Assembly: GCA_026392415.1 (NCBI GenBank)
Contig: JAPLCC010000051.1
Coordinates: forward strand, 1-64,000
Direction of reading: 5' to 3'
Origin: Propionibacteriales bacterium
Lineage (GTDB): Bacteria > Actinomycetota > Actinomycetes > Propionibacteriales > Nocardioidaceae
DNA: 64,000 nucleotides
Shown: piece after piece, positions 8,212 through 16,260 of the stretch
Numbering within the stretch: position 1 is the stretch's first letter
How the letters are laid out: every line of letters begins with the position of its first letter
Notes under the pieces: generated by a model
Told to the model about the DNA's origin: nothing
Seen by the model: only the letters and a program-made list of their open reading frames with translations
Database searches by the model: none
Position numbers and translations under genes: made by a program

Positions 8212-8379
8212 GAGGCGAGACTCCTTGGGCAGGACGCGACAAACTGACTTGTCGCCCGCCAGGAGGCACCGAATCGGTGCAGCGACTCCGCACTTGGATC
8301 GTGCGTGTCATGTCCTGCTGGACATCGACCTCAGGTGTTCGGGACCCCTTGTTGCGTCCCGCCCTCGACCGTAGGTCAA

Positions 8380-8395
8380 TCGTACAGGTGTTCGA
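8380..8395. promoter_or_regulatory. LexA (SOS) box upstream of DUF222/HNH gene
   Basis: TCGTACAGGTGTTCGA matches the mycobacterial/actinobacterial LexA consensus TCGAAC-N4-GTTCGA at 11 of 12 defined positions. It lies 168 bases upstream of the HNH start (8211), within the longest gene-free stretch of the window (8212-8496). LexA repression and DNA-damage induction are inferred. Confidence 0.7.
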
Positions 8396-8452
8396 ACGCG
8401 ATTGCCACTCCCAGGTGGGTCCTGTGGAGAACGCGGTGGTCGCGTCAGATGC

Positions 8453-8475
8453 GGCGCAATGGGCGCAATGGGCGC
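8453..8475. repeat. Short 9-bp direct repeat in intergenic region
   Basis: Two and a half copies of GGCGCAATG lie between the acyl-CoA ligase stop (8497) and the LexA-type box (8380-8395). No function is assigned. Apart from this repeat, the LexA-type box and the HNH Shine-Dalgarno, I see nothing else in 8212-8496. Confidence 0.5.
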
Positions 8476-8496
8476 CGGTGATCATGGCTCCGTCCG

Positions 8497-9756
8497 TCAG
8501 TGGGGTAGCTCGGACCGCCGCACCTTGCCGGTGAGCGTCCGGGGCAACTCGGTGAGGAACGTGTAGGCCTTCGGTCGCTTGGGAGGGGCCAGATGCTCGC
8601 GGGCGAAATCATCCAGGTCCATTTCGGTCGCCGTTCCGACCACGGCGGCACACACCCGTTGCCCCCAGGAAGGGTCGTCGACGCCGTAGACCGCGATGTC
8701 GGCGACTCCGGGGCACCCGCCGAGGACCTGCTCGACCTCGGTCGGATAGACGTTCACCCCGCCGCTGATGACGAGGTCCTCGCGGCGCCCGTCGAGGTGG
8801 AGGTAGCCGTCCGCGTCGAGCCGGCCGAGGTCACCGACGGTGAAGGCCGCGCCGTCCGGGGTGGCCCGCCACGCCGCAGCGGTCTTCTCGGGGGAGCCGA
8901 AATACGTGAAGCGGGCGAAGTCGGGCACGGTGCACCAGATGGTGCCGTCGGTGTCGACCGCCAGGGACCGGCCGGGCCGGGCGCGGCCGACAGTGCCGGG
9001 CCGCTCGAGCCACTCCTCGCTGCGACAGGCCGTGAACTGGCCCTCGGTCGCCCCGTAGAACTCCCACGTCGAGCCCGGCGGGAAGGCAGCGATCACGCGG
9101 TGCTTGAGGTCCGTGGGGCACGGCGCGCCCGCGTGCGCGACGAGTCGGAAGCACGACAGGTCAGGGGTGCCGTGCGCGTCCCAGTGGTCGAGGAGGCGCT
9201 GCAGGTGGGTCGGCACGCAGAACATCGTGGTCGGCCGTTCGCGCACGATCGCCGCCGTCACCGCGGCGGGATCGAAGGGTCCCGGGATGACGATCCTCCC
9301 GCCGGCGAGCAGCGTTCCCATGGCGAATCGCAGCGGCGCCGAGTGGTACAGCGGGCTGAGCACCAGGTTGACGTCGCCGGGAGCGAAACCCCACAGGTCA
9401 CGCTCGTCGGCGAGCAATGCCCGTGCGTCCTTCGGGCTGAGCACCCCGGAGAACACCCCCTTCGGCACGCCGGTCGTGCCGCTCGTGCAGTGCATCGGCC
9501 GCCCCAGGGGCAGCCCCGCTTCCGGCAGTACGCCGATCAGGTCGGCCAGGTCCGCGTCGGTGCGCACGACCCGGGTCGGCGTCAGGTCCGTCAGGATGCG
9601 TTCCTGCTCGCTGCCGGTCAGTCGCGGGTCCAGCGGGATCGGGAAGACACCCGCCGTGAGCAGGCGGAGCACCGCATCGACGTACTCCTGTGACCCGGGA
9701 ACGAGCAGTGCGACTCGCTCGCCTGCGCTCAGTGGCCGTTGCTCCACGAAGGCCAC
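8497..9756 (-). CDS. AMP-forming acyl-CoA ligase-like protein (short N-terminus)
   Basis: 419 residues of the ANL superfamily. Visible motifs are CTSGTTGVPKGVFSG (P-loop), YGATEGQ, the adenylate motif GDLGRLDADGYLHLDGR, and C-terminal GGVNVYPTEVEQVL and PRTLTGKVRRSEL, whose Lys is the acyl-adenylation lysine. The enzyme activates a carboxylate as acyl-AMP and then forms a CoA ester. It starts at LSAGERVALLVPGS and lacks roughly the first 50 residues of typical ~500-residue ligases. No earlier start is available before the divergent coaE, 14 bases away. Motif spacing looks intact, so it may be functional. The substrate is unknown. Confidence 0.85.
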   Translation of the reverse strand: MAFVEQRPLSAGERVALLVPGSQEYVDAVLRLLTAGVFPIPLDPRLTGSEQERILTDLTPTRVVRTDADLADLIGVLPEAGLPLGRPMHCTSGTTGVPKGVFSGVLSPKDARALLADERDLWGFAPGDVNLVLSPLYHSAPLRFAMGTLLAGGRIVIPGPFDPAAVTAAIVRERPTTMFCVPTHLQRLLDHWDAHGTPDLSCFRLVAHAGAPCPTDLKHRVIAAFPPGSTWEFYGATEGQFTACRSEEWLERPGTVGRARPGRSLAVDTDGTIWCTVPDFARFTYFGSPEKTAAAWRATPDGAAFTVGDLGRLDADGYLHLDGRREDLVISGGVNVYPTEVEQVLGGCPGVADIAVYGVDDPSWGQRVCAAVVGTATEMDLDDFAREHLAPPKRPKAYTFLTELPRTLTGKVRRSELPH

Positions 9757-9770
9757 AGTAGGGTCTCCCC

Positions 9771-10367
9771 GTGCGCGTCGGACTGACCGGGGGGATCGCC
9801 TCGGGTAAGAGCACTGTCTCGACGATCCTGCGCTAGCTCGGTGCGGTGGTCATCGACGCCGATCAGCTCGCGCGTGAGGTGGTGGACCGGGGCACCCCCG
9901 GCCTTGCCGCCGTCGTCGAGGCCTTCGGCCCCGGGATCCTCACAGCGGACGGCGACCTCGATCGACCGAGGATGGGCCGGCTGGTGTTCGGGGACGAGAT
10001 CCAGCGGCGTCGACTCGAGGCGATCGTGCACCCGCTGGTCTTCGAGCGGTACGCCGAGCTGGAGGCCTCCGCGCCGACCGACGGGATCGTGGTGCACGAC
10101 ATCCCGCTGCTCGTCGAGTCCGGCCGAGCGGCGGAGTTCGACGCCGTGATCGTCGTGGACGCGCCACCCGAGGTCCAGGTGGAGCGGATGGTGCGCGACC
10201 GGGGCTGGACCGAGGAGGAGGCCCGCTCGCGGATCGCTGCCCAGGCCAGCCGCGAGGAGCGGCGCGCGGTCGCGACCTACGTCATCGACAACACCGGGAC
10301 GCACGAAGACCTCCGTAAGCGGATCACGGAGGTCTTCGCGGAGCTTTCAAACAGGGTCGTCGAGTAG
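9771..10367 (+). pseudogene. coaE: Dephospho-CoA kinase gene with in-frame TAG at codon 22
   Basis: GTG 9771 starts VRVGLTGGIASGKSTVSTIL, containing the P-loop GGIASGKST at residues 7-15. Codon 22 (9834-9836) is TAG, after which the same frame continues LGAVVIDADQLAREVV and on to a normal end at 10367. Total length is 198 codons, usual for CoaE. Homologues usually carry a sense residue such as Glu here, so GAG to TAG is a plausible single change. CoaE phosphorylates dephospho-CoA in the last CoA step and is normally essential. An internal GTG at 9846 would give a product without the P-loop. Sequencing error, a true nonsense mutation or suppression are all possible. The last codons lie in a dispersed repeat. 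Confidence 0.85.
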
Positions 10368-10397
10368 CCGCGAGGTACGAGCGGCGTACCGAGACGC
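10355..10397 (+). repeat. Dispersed intergenic repeat, diverged copy
   Basis: Shares the 16-base left arm GGTCGTCGAGTAGCCG with the copies at 512 and 41391, and a right arm GGCGTACCGAGACGC with one change. The centre differs (cgaggtacgagc). The left arm encodes the last residues (VVE) and stop codon of coaE. The element ends 2 bases before the convergent sigma factor stop. Confidence 0.75.
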
Positions 10398-10399
10398 CG

Positions 10400-11359
10400 T
10401 CAGGCAGCCAGATCCGGGTCGCCGAGGCGACGCAGCTTCTGGAGTGCCTCGCGCTCGAGCTGGCGGACCCGCTCGGCGGAGATGCCGTGCTTGACGCCGA
10501 TGTCGGCCAACTTGTGCTGGCGTCCGTCGACGAGGCCGTAGCGCGAGCGGATGATGTCGGCGGCCCGCTCGTCGAGCTGGTCGACGAGGCTGTTGAGCCG
10601 GTCGCGGGCCTCGGTGTCGAGCACCGTCAGGTCCGGGCCGGGGGTCGTCTCCTGGGCCATCAGGTCGCCCAGCGAGGTGTCGCCGTCCTCGTCGATGGGG
10701 GTGTCGAGGCTGACGTGCTCGCGACCCCAGGCCATCAGGTCCAGGACCCGCTCGACCGGGAGGCCGAGCTCGGCAGCGATCTCGGTGGGGTCGGGGTCGC
10801 GACCGAGCTGGCGCTCCAGCGTGCGGCGGGCGCCGCCGACCTGGTTGAGCTCCTCGACCACGTGCACGGGCAGCCGGACCACGCGGGCCTGCTGCGCGAT
10901 GCCGCGCGTGATGGCCTGACGGACCCACCAGGTCGCGTAGGTGGAGAACTTGTAGCCCTTGGCGTAGTCGAACTTCTCGACGGCGCGGATCAGGCCGGTG
11001 TTGCCCTCCTGGATCAGGTCGAGCATCGGCATCTGCGCGCGGCCGTACTTGCGCGCGATGGAGACGACCAGTCGGAGGTTCGCGTTGATGAACTCCGTGA
11101 CGGCCTTCTGCCCCTCCTCGGCGAGCCACTCGAGCTCTTCCTGGGAGGCGAACTTGGGGGCACCGCCCTTGCGCCGGCCGACGCGGCCCTGGGCCAACAG
11201 GCTCTCGGCGTAGAGGCCGGCCTCGATGGCCTTGGCGAGCTCGACCTCACGGGCAGCGTCGAGCAGAGGGGTACGGGCGATCTCGTCGAGGTACAGTCCG
11301 ACGCTGTCGCGTCCCTCGATCTCGCGTCCGGTGTTGCGCCTCGCGGTTGCGGTGGCCAT
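10400..11359 (-). CDS. Group 2 (SigB-like) RNA polymerase sigma factor
   Basis: 319 residues, a sigma-70 family member without the long N-terminal extension of the principal sigma. Region 1.2 is DSVGLYLDEIARTPLL. Region 2 includes FINANLRLVVSIARKYG, MLDLIQEGNTGLIRAVEKFD and FSTYATWWVRQAITR. Region 4 has the HTH KLADIGVKHGISAERVRQLE. ATG 11359 is chosen because AAGGAGG stands just upstream; longer upstream frames are unsupported. A SigR/SigH-type promoter lies at 11408-11434, as is known for some SigB/HrdB-class genes. A role in stress or stationary-phase transcription is inferred. Confidence 0.9.
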   Translation of the reverse strand: MATATARRNTGREIEGRDSVGLYLDEIARTPLLDAAREVELAKAIEAGLYAESLLAQGRVGRRKGGAPKFASQEELEWLAEEGQKAVTEFINANLRLVVSIARKYGRAQMPMLDLIQEGNTGLIRAVEKFDYAKGYKFSTYATWWVRQAITRGIAQQARVVRLPVHVVEELNQVGGARRTLERQLGRDPDPTEIAAELGLPVERVLDLMAWGREHVSLDTPIDEDGDTSLGDLMAQETTPGPDLTVLDTEARDRLNSLVDQLDERAADIIRSRYGLVDGRQHKLADIGVKHGISAERVRQLEREALQKLRRLGDPDLAA

Positions 11360-11407
11360 CGCGGTCCTCCTTCGGTGGCGGTCCCGGTGAGGTCCGCACG
11401 TTTTCCC

Positions 11408-11434
11408 AACACGTCCCGTTCGCCCGGGATTCCC
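11408..11434 (-). promoter_or_regulatory. SigR/SigH-type promoter of the sigma factor gene
   Basis: On the minus strand GGGAAT (11434-11429), an 18-base spacer and GTT (11410-11408) match the Streptomyces SigR consensus GGGAAT-N18-GTT exactly. The predicted transcript starts near 11400, giving a ~40-base leader with AAGGAGG before ATG 11359. This implies thiol-oxidative or envelope stress input into this sigma gene. The anti-sigma/ECF pair is not in the window. Confidence 0.6.
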
Positions 11435-11531
11435 CCAGACGGTGTTGTTACCCGGAATGACGTCCGGCAGGCGCCAGAAGTTGCGAAGGAGTGCGAATCT
11501 CAGGGACTTCTCAACATTGGAGGCCCTGCGT

Positions 11532-13709
11532 TCAGGAAAGTGGCTCCCGGTCGGCCAGGCCGAGGCGGTCCAGGATCCACGCGAGGCTGAACGCGCGGTC
11601 CTCCCAGGCGCGGTAGCGCCCGGACACCCCGCCGTGGCCAGCAGCCATCTCCGTGCGCAGGAGCACGTCGGCCTGCGGGGCACGTTCGCGCAGCCGGGCG
11701 ACCCACTTGGCGGGCTCGACGTACAGCACCCGGGTGTCGTTGAGGGAGGTCTCGGCGAGGATCGGCGGGTAGGGGAGATCGGCGACGTTCTCGTACGGCG
11801 CGTACCCGGCGATCCGCTCGTAGGCGACCGGGTCGTCGGTCGGGTTGCCCCACTCGTCGTACTCGGGGACGGTGAGGGGGAGTGCAGCATCGAGCATCGT
11901 GGTGAGGGTGTCGACGAACGGCACGCCTGCCACGAAGCCACCGAACGCCTCGGGCGCCTGGTTGGCGACCGCGCCGATCAGCAGGCCGCCGGCGCTCGCG
12001 CCTTCGCCGACGATCCGGTCGGCCGTCGTCCAGCCGGCCTCGACGAGATATCGCGCGCACGCGATGAAGTCGTCGAACGTGTGCTGCTTGTGCTCGAGCT
12101 TGCCGTCGTCGTACCAGTTGCGGCCCATCTCGCCGCCGCCCCGGATGTGGGCGATCGCAAAGGCGGCACCGCGGTCCAGCGTGGAGAGGCGGGCGACCGA
12201 GAAGTACGGGTCCATGGACGCCTCGTAGGCGCCGTAGCCGTAGAGGTGGACCGGGACCGGGTCGGTCCCGTCCGGCCCGCGTACGCCGCGGCGTACGACG
12301 AGGGAGATGGGCACCTGGACGCCGTCGACCGAGCTGGCCCAGAGCCGGTGCTCCTCGTAGTCGTCGGCGTCGTAGCCGCCGAGGACGGGCGCCTGCTTGC
12401 GCAGCACCAGCTCACCGGTGCGCAGGTCGTGGTCGTAGACCGCCGAAGGTCGGCTCATGCTGGTCATCCCGACCCGGATGGTGGGCTGCTCGAACGCCGG
12501 GTTGCTGCCCGCGCCGACGGTGGCCAGCTCGCCGGGGAACTCGACGAACCGGTCGGAGGTGATGGGTGCGGCCGGGTCCGTGCCGAGGTCGAGGATCCGC
12601 ACCTGGGTGCTGCCCTCGCTGCGCTGTTGGACGACCAGGTGGTCGGCGAACGCGTCGACGTCCTCGAGGCGTACGGCCGGGTCATGGGCGAGGAGCGGCT
12701 GCCAGTCGGCGGGCGCGGTGGGCTCGGCAGGAGCATGGGCGAGCTCGAACTCGGGCCCGCTCGCGTTGTGCAGGACGAGGAACCTGTCCTCGCCGCCGAT
12801 GACGGCGTGCTCGAGGGAGTACTCCACGCCGTCGGTGCGGGAGGCGAAGCAGAGTGGTCGGGCCGTCGGGTCCGCCGCGTCGAGGACGTGGAACTCCGAG
12901 GTGGTCTTCGAGCTGGCCGCGATCATCACGAACCGGAGGCTGCGGGTGCGGCCCACGCCCACGAAGTAGCGACCGTCCGGCTCGTGGAAGACCAGTTCGT
13001 CGTCGGCCTGGGCCGTGCCGAGGCGGTGCCGCCAGACCTTGTCCGGTCGCCACGCGTCGTCGACGGTCGTGTAGTAGAAGTGGTCGGACGAGCCACCCCA
13101 CGTCACGCCGCCGAGCACGTCGGTGAGGACGTCGTCGAGCAGTTCCCGGGTGGTCAGGTCCAGCACCCGCACGGTGTAGCGCTCGTCGCCGACCACGTCG
13201 GTGGCGTAGGCCAGCAGGTTGTCATCGGGGCTGATCGACGACCCGCCGAGGGAGAAGAAGTCGTGGCCCTCCGCCAGGGCGTCGAGGTCGAGCAGCACCT
13301 CCTCGCCCGGCAGTGCGGGCTGGTCCGGATCAGCGTCGGCAGCCGGTTGCTGGGGAGTCCAGTCGTCGGGGTCGGCCACGGGCACCCGGCAGCTGGCGCC
13401 GTACTGGCGGCCCTCGAAGGAGCGGCCGTAGTACCAGTGGCCCCGCACGCGGGTCGGCACGGAGAGGTCGGTCTCGAGGGTGCGGGCCTTGATCTCCTCG
13501 AAGATCTTGCCGCGGAGGTCGGCCAGGTGGGCCGTCCGGGCCCGGGTGTAGTCGTTCTCGGCCTCGAGGTGCGCCAGCACGGCCGGGTCGTCCTTGGCCC
13601 GCAGCCACTCGTACTCGTCGGTGCGGGTGTGGCCGTGCAGGGTGGTGGTGACCGGACGCTGGTCGGTGCGCGGCGGGACGGGAGGTTCGACGGACTCATC
13701 GGCGGGCAT
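11532..13709 (-). CDS. ptrB: Oligopeptidase B-like S9A serine peptidase
   Basis: 725 residues, matching S9A prolyl oligopeptidase/oligopeptidase B length. The N-terminal ~430 residues form the propeller, beginning with HGHTRTDEYEWLRAKDD. The C-terminal alpha/beta-hydrolase carries GEGASAGG (Ser572), SLNDTRV (Asp658) and AGHGG (His692). It cleaves short peptides after basic residues (family knowledge) and is probably cytoplasmic since no signal peptide is seen. It lies 9 bases downstream of dinB on the same strand, so the two may share a transcript. Confidence 0.92.
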   Translation of the reverse strand: MPADESVEPPVPPRTDQRPVTTTLHGHTRTDEYEWLRAKDDPAVLAHLEAENDYTRARTAHLADLRGKIFEEIKARTLETDLSVPTRVRGHWYYGRSFEGRQYGASCRVPVADPDDWTPQQPAADADPDQPALPGEEVLLDLDALAEGHDFFSLGGSSISPDDNLLAYATDVVGDERYTVRVLDLTTRELLDDVLTDVLGGVTWGGSSDHFYYTTVDDAWRPDKVWRHRLGTAQADDELVFHEPDGRYFVGVGRTRSLRFVMIAASSKTTSEFHVLDAADPTARPLCFASRTDGVEYSLEHAVIGGEDRFLVLHNASGPEFELAHAPAEPTAPADWQPLLAHDPAVRLEDVDAFADHLVVQQRSEGSTQVRILDLGTDPAAPITSDRFVEFPGELATVGAGSNPAFEQPTIRVGMTSMSRPSAVYDHDLRTGELVLRKQAPVLGGYDADDYEEHRLWASSVDGVQVPISLVVRRGVRGPDGTDPVPVHLYGYGAYEASMDPYFSVARLSTLDRGAAFAIAHIRGGGEMGRNWYDDGKLEHKQHTFDDFIACARYLVEAGWTTADRIVGEGASAGGLLIGAVANQAPEAFGGFVAGVPFVDTLTTMLDAALPLTVPEYDEWGNPTDDPVAYERIAGYAPYENVADLPYPPILAETSLNDTRVLYVEPAKWVARLRERAPQADVLLRTEMAAGHGGVSGRYRAWEDRAFSLAWILDRLGLADREPLS

Positions 13710-13718
13710 GCCGGAACG

Positions 13719-15092
13719 CTACTGGCCCTCTGGTTCCTCCTCCGCCGGAGGCCTCCATCGCGACAGGTCGGGGTCGTCGGCCCTGAAGGAGCGGACCGGC
13801 CCAGGTGGAGTGTCGGCAGTCTCGAACCGGACGGTGACGACGCCTCGACCCGAGCCCCACACCCAGCCGCGTCCCTGTTCGGCGTGGACGACATCCATGC
13901 CCGGTGCCCACAGCGTGGGGGCGGCCCGCGAGCCGGACTGCTCGGGCTCTGGCCCCTCGTCCGTCTCAGCCTGGTCCTGCTCCTCCGGCGGGACAGGGCC
14001 GGCGTCCGGTTCGTCGGCGAACAGGTCCTCCTGCACCCAGTCGGCGAGCCCGGAGACGCCGACCCCGAGGAGCCGCACCCCGCCGGACGTGTCCAGGTCG
14101 GCCAGCAGGGCACGGGCGAGCCTGGCGATCGTGGCGGCCTCCTCCGTCGGCGCGGGAAGTGTCGAGGAGCGGCTCAGCGTCGTGAAGTCGTAGAGCCTGA
14201 CCTTCAGCGACACGGTGCGACCGGAGAGACCGCTGCCCTTCATCCGCCGCGCCACCTCGGCGGCCTGGCGGCCGAGGATGGCTTCCATCTGGCGCCGGTC
14301 GGTCAGGTCGTGCTCGTAGGTGCTCTCGACGCTGACCGACTTCGTCTCCCGGTCGGGTACGACGGCGCGGTCGTCCTCGGCGCGGGCCAGCTGGTGGAGT
14401 GAGGCGCCCTGGGCCTTGCCGACGATGCGCACCAGTTCCTCCTGGCTGATCGCGGCCAGCTCCGCGACGGTGCCCACCCCGATCCGGCGCAGACGCTCGA
14501 CGGTCGCCGGTCCGACGCCGGGGATCACCGAGACCCGCATCGGGTGCAGCAGGCTGATCTCGGTGCCGGGGGTGATGACGGTCAGCCCGTCGGGCTTGCG
14601 GAGTTCGCTGGCGATCTTGGCGAGGAACTTGGACGACGCGACGCCGACCGAGGCGGTGAGGCCGTCGGTGACCTCCTGGACCCTGGTGCGCAGGTCCTCG
14701 GCGAAAGCCGTCACGGTCGGCACCTCGAGGTCCGGCAGGTCGGCCCGTTCGAGGTCGACGAACGCCTCGTCGAGGGAGAGCGGCTCGACCAGCGGTGAGC
14801 AGGACCGCAGTAGGCCCATCACCGCGGTGCTGGCCGCGCGGTAGGCGTCGAACCGGCCGGAGAGGAACGCCGCGTGCGGGCACCGGGCGCGCGCCTCTCG
14901 CGTCGACATGGCCGACCGGACGCCGTACACGCGCGCTTCGTAGGAGGCGGTGGACACCACGCCGCGTCCGCCGACGCCGCCCACGACCACCGGCTTCCCG
15001 CGCAGGGACGGCTTGTCGCGCTGCTCGACGGCCGCGAAGAAGGCATCGAGATCCAGATGGAGGATCGAGGCCTGGGCGCGCACGCGCGTCAC
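13719..15092 (-). CDS. dinB: DNA polymerase IV (Y family)
   Basis: About 457 residues. N-terminal ASILHLDLDAFFAAVEQRD holds catalytic Asp residues, and PLSLDEAFVDLE carries the Asp-Glu pair. HhH segments (IPGVGPATVERLRRIGVGTV) and the little finger follow. A ~70-residue C-terminal extension (GMDVVHAEQGRGWVWGSG) is typical of actinobacterial homologues. The enzyme performs error-prone lesion bypass. GTG 15092 or GTG 15083 are both possible starts, and neither has a clear Shine-Dalgarno. No LexA box is visible in 15093-15216, so SOS control is not apparent. Confidence 0.93.
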   Translation of the reverse strand: MTRVRAQASILHLDLDAFFAAVEQRDKPSLRGKPVVVGGVGGRGVVSTASYEARVYGVRSAMSTREARARCPHAAFLSGRFDAYRAASTAVMGLLRSCSPLVEPLSLDEAFVDLERADLPDLEVPTVTAFAEDLRTRVQEVTDGLTASVGVASSKFLAKIASELRKPDGLTVITPGTEISLLHPMRVSVIPGVGPATVERLRRIGVGTVAELAAISQEELVRIVGKAQGASLHQLARAEDDRAVVPDRETKSVSVESTYEHDLTDRRQMEAILGRQAAEVARRMKGSGLSGRTVSLKVRLYDFTTLSRSSTLPAPTEEAATIARLARALLADLDTSGGVRLLGVGVSGLADWVQEDLFADEPDAGPVPPEEQDQAETDEGPEPEQSGSRAAPTLWAPGMDVVHAEQGRGWVWGSGRGVVTVRFETADTPPGPVRSFRADDPDLSRWRPPAEEEPEGQ

Positions 15093-15216
15093 GTTAGTCG
15101 TCTGCTGCGACGGTGCTGGCCGCGGCGTGTCCACAGGCGATCGCGCAGAGCGGGTCGTGCACAAGCCGGCTCGGGCACCGGCCGCGCTGTCGTGGCCCGC
15201 GACAAGGGTCCTGCCC

Positions 15217-16251
15217 ATGACCAGTTCACACGGCACATCCGATGCCTGGCGCCCGGCGCCCACCGCCCTGACCGCACGCAATCCCGAGGACCTGCTCGCG
15301 ATGGCACCCGTCCTGCTCGGCTTCTGGCCCGAGGAGGACGTCGTGATGCTGACCTTCGGTGCCGACCGTCCGTTCCATGCCCGGATCGACCTGCCTCCGA
15401 TCGAGGACCAGACCCCGGAGCGCCTGGCCGAGCTGCGGGACCTGCTCCTGGGCCCTGCCAGGGATCACCGGGCGCAGTTGGTGGTGCTCCTCTACTTCAC
15501 CACCGATCGCGCGGCTGCCCGTGGCGCCCACCGGGTGCTGCGCGAGGGATGTCGACGCTCACGCCTCCCGATCGTGACGGCCCTCGTCGCCGACGGCCGT
15601 CGGTTCTCCGAGGCCGACGGGCCGATGGGAGCGGGCACGCCCTACGACGTGTCGACGCATCCGTTCGTCGTCGGGGCCGTGGTCAACGGGCGGATCACCC
15701 ACCGCAACCGGGAGGAGCTCGTGGCCTCGCTGGAGCCCGACCCGGGAGCGGTGGCGGCGGTGCAGTCGGCGCTGGCCTCCGGTGGCCTGCTGGAGGACGA
15801 CCTGCCCGTGGACGGACGATCCATCCGGCGGGAGGGCAGGTGGGTCGAGCGCCGTGTCGCCGACCTCGTCGCGGCAGGGACCGTGCCTTCCGACGGTGAC
15901 GTGGCGCGGCTGCTGTGGGTCATGCAGGCGATCCGGGTCCGGGACGCGGCGTGGTCGCTGATCCGACGTGACAACGCCGCTGCGCACGTCCGGTTCTGGG
16001 CACCGGTCGTGCGCCGGGCCCCCGATCCGCTCGTCGCCGCGCCGGCGGCCCTGCTCGGCTGGGCCTCGTGGCAGGCCGGCGACGGCGCACGCGCATGGAC
16101 TGCCGTCGACCGTTGCCTTCGGGTGGTTCCCGACTACGCGATGGCTGTGCACCTCGGCGCGCTGCTCGAGCACGCAGTACCGCCGGACTTCTGGGAGGGA
16201 GGATTCGACTGGGCCCTCGGCCTGCCTGCCTTGCTGCGCCGATGTGACTAG
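15217..16251 (+). CDS. DUF4192 domain protein
   Basis: 344 residues from ATG 15217. It begins TALTARNPEDLLAMAPVLLGF then WPEEDVVMLTFG, the typical DUF4192 opening, followed by a central part with HPFVVGAVVNGRI and a helical C-terminal half (ALLGWASWQAGDGARAW). Function is unknown; the family is confined largely to actinobacteria. It lies 9 bases upstream of the GCS2-family gene on the same strand, suggesting co-transcription. The start is supported by the conserved opening rather than by a strong Shine-Dalgarno. Confidence 0.85.
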   Translation: MTSSHGTSDAWRPAPTALTARNPEDLLAMAPVLLGFWPEEDVVMLTFGADRPFHARIDLPPIEDQTPERLAELRDLLLGPARDHRAQLVVLLYFTTDRAAARGAHRVLREGCRRSRLPIVTALVADGRRFSEADGPMGAGTPYDVSTHPFVVGAVVNGRITHRNREELVASLEPDPGAVAAVQSALASGGLLEDDLPVDGRSIRREGRWVERRVADLVAAGTVPSDGDVARLLWVMQAIRVRDAAWSLIRRDNAAAHVRFWAPVVRRAPDPLVAAPAALLGWASWQAGDGARAWTAVDRCLRVVPDYAMAVHLGALLEHAVPPDFWEGGFDWALGLPALLRRCD

Positions 16252-16260
16252 GGTCGGTGC

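Noticed and set aside
9846..10367. GTG 9846 as the real start of coaE
   Set aside because: It would remove the ATP-binding P-loop that is present and intact in the same frame upstream of the TAG.
11442..14402. 986-codon plus-strand frame opposite oligopeptidase B and dinB
   Set aside because: It spans two conserved minus-strand genes and the intergenic gap, with no conserved motif. It is a codon-bias shadow.
15093..15216. LexA box upstream of dinB
   Set aside because: No sequence close to TCGAAC-N4-GTTCGA is present in this region.
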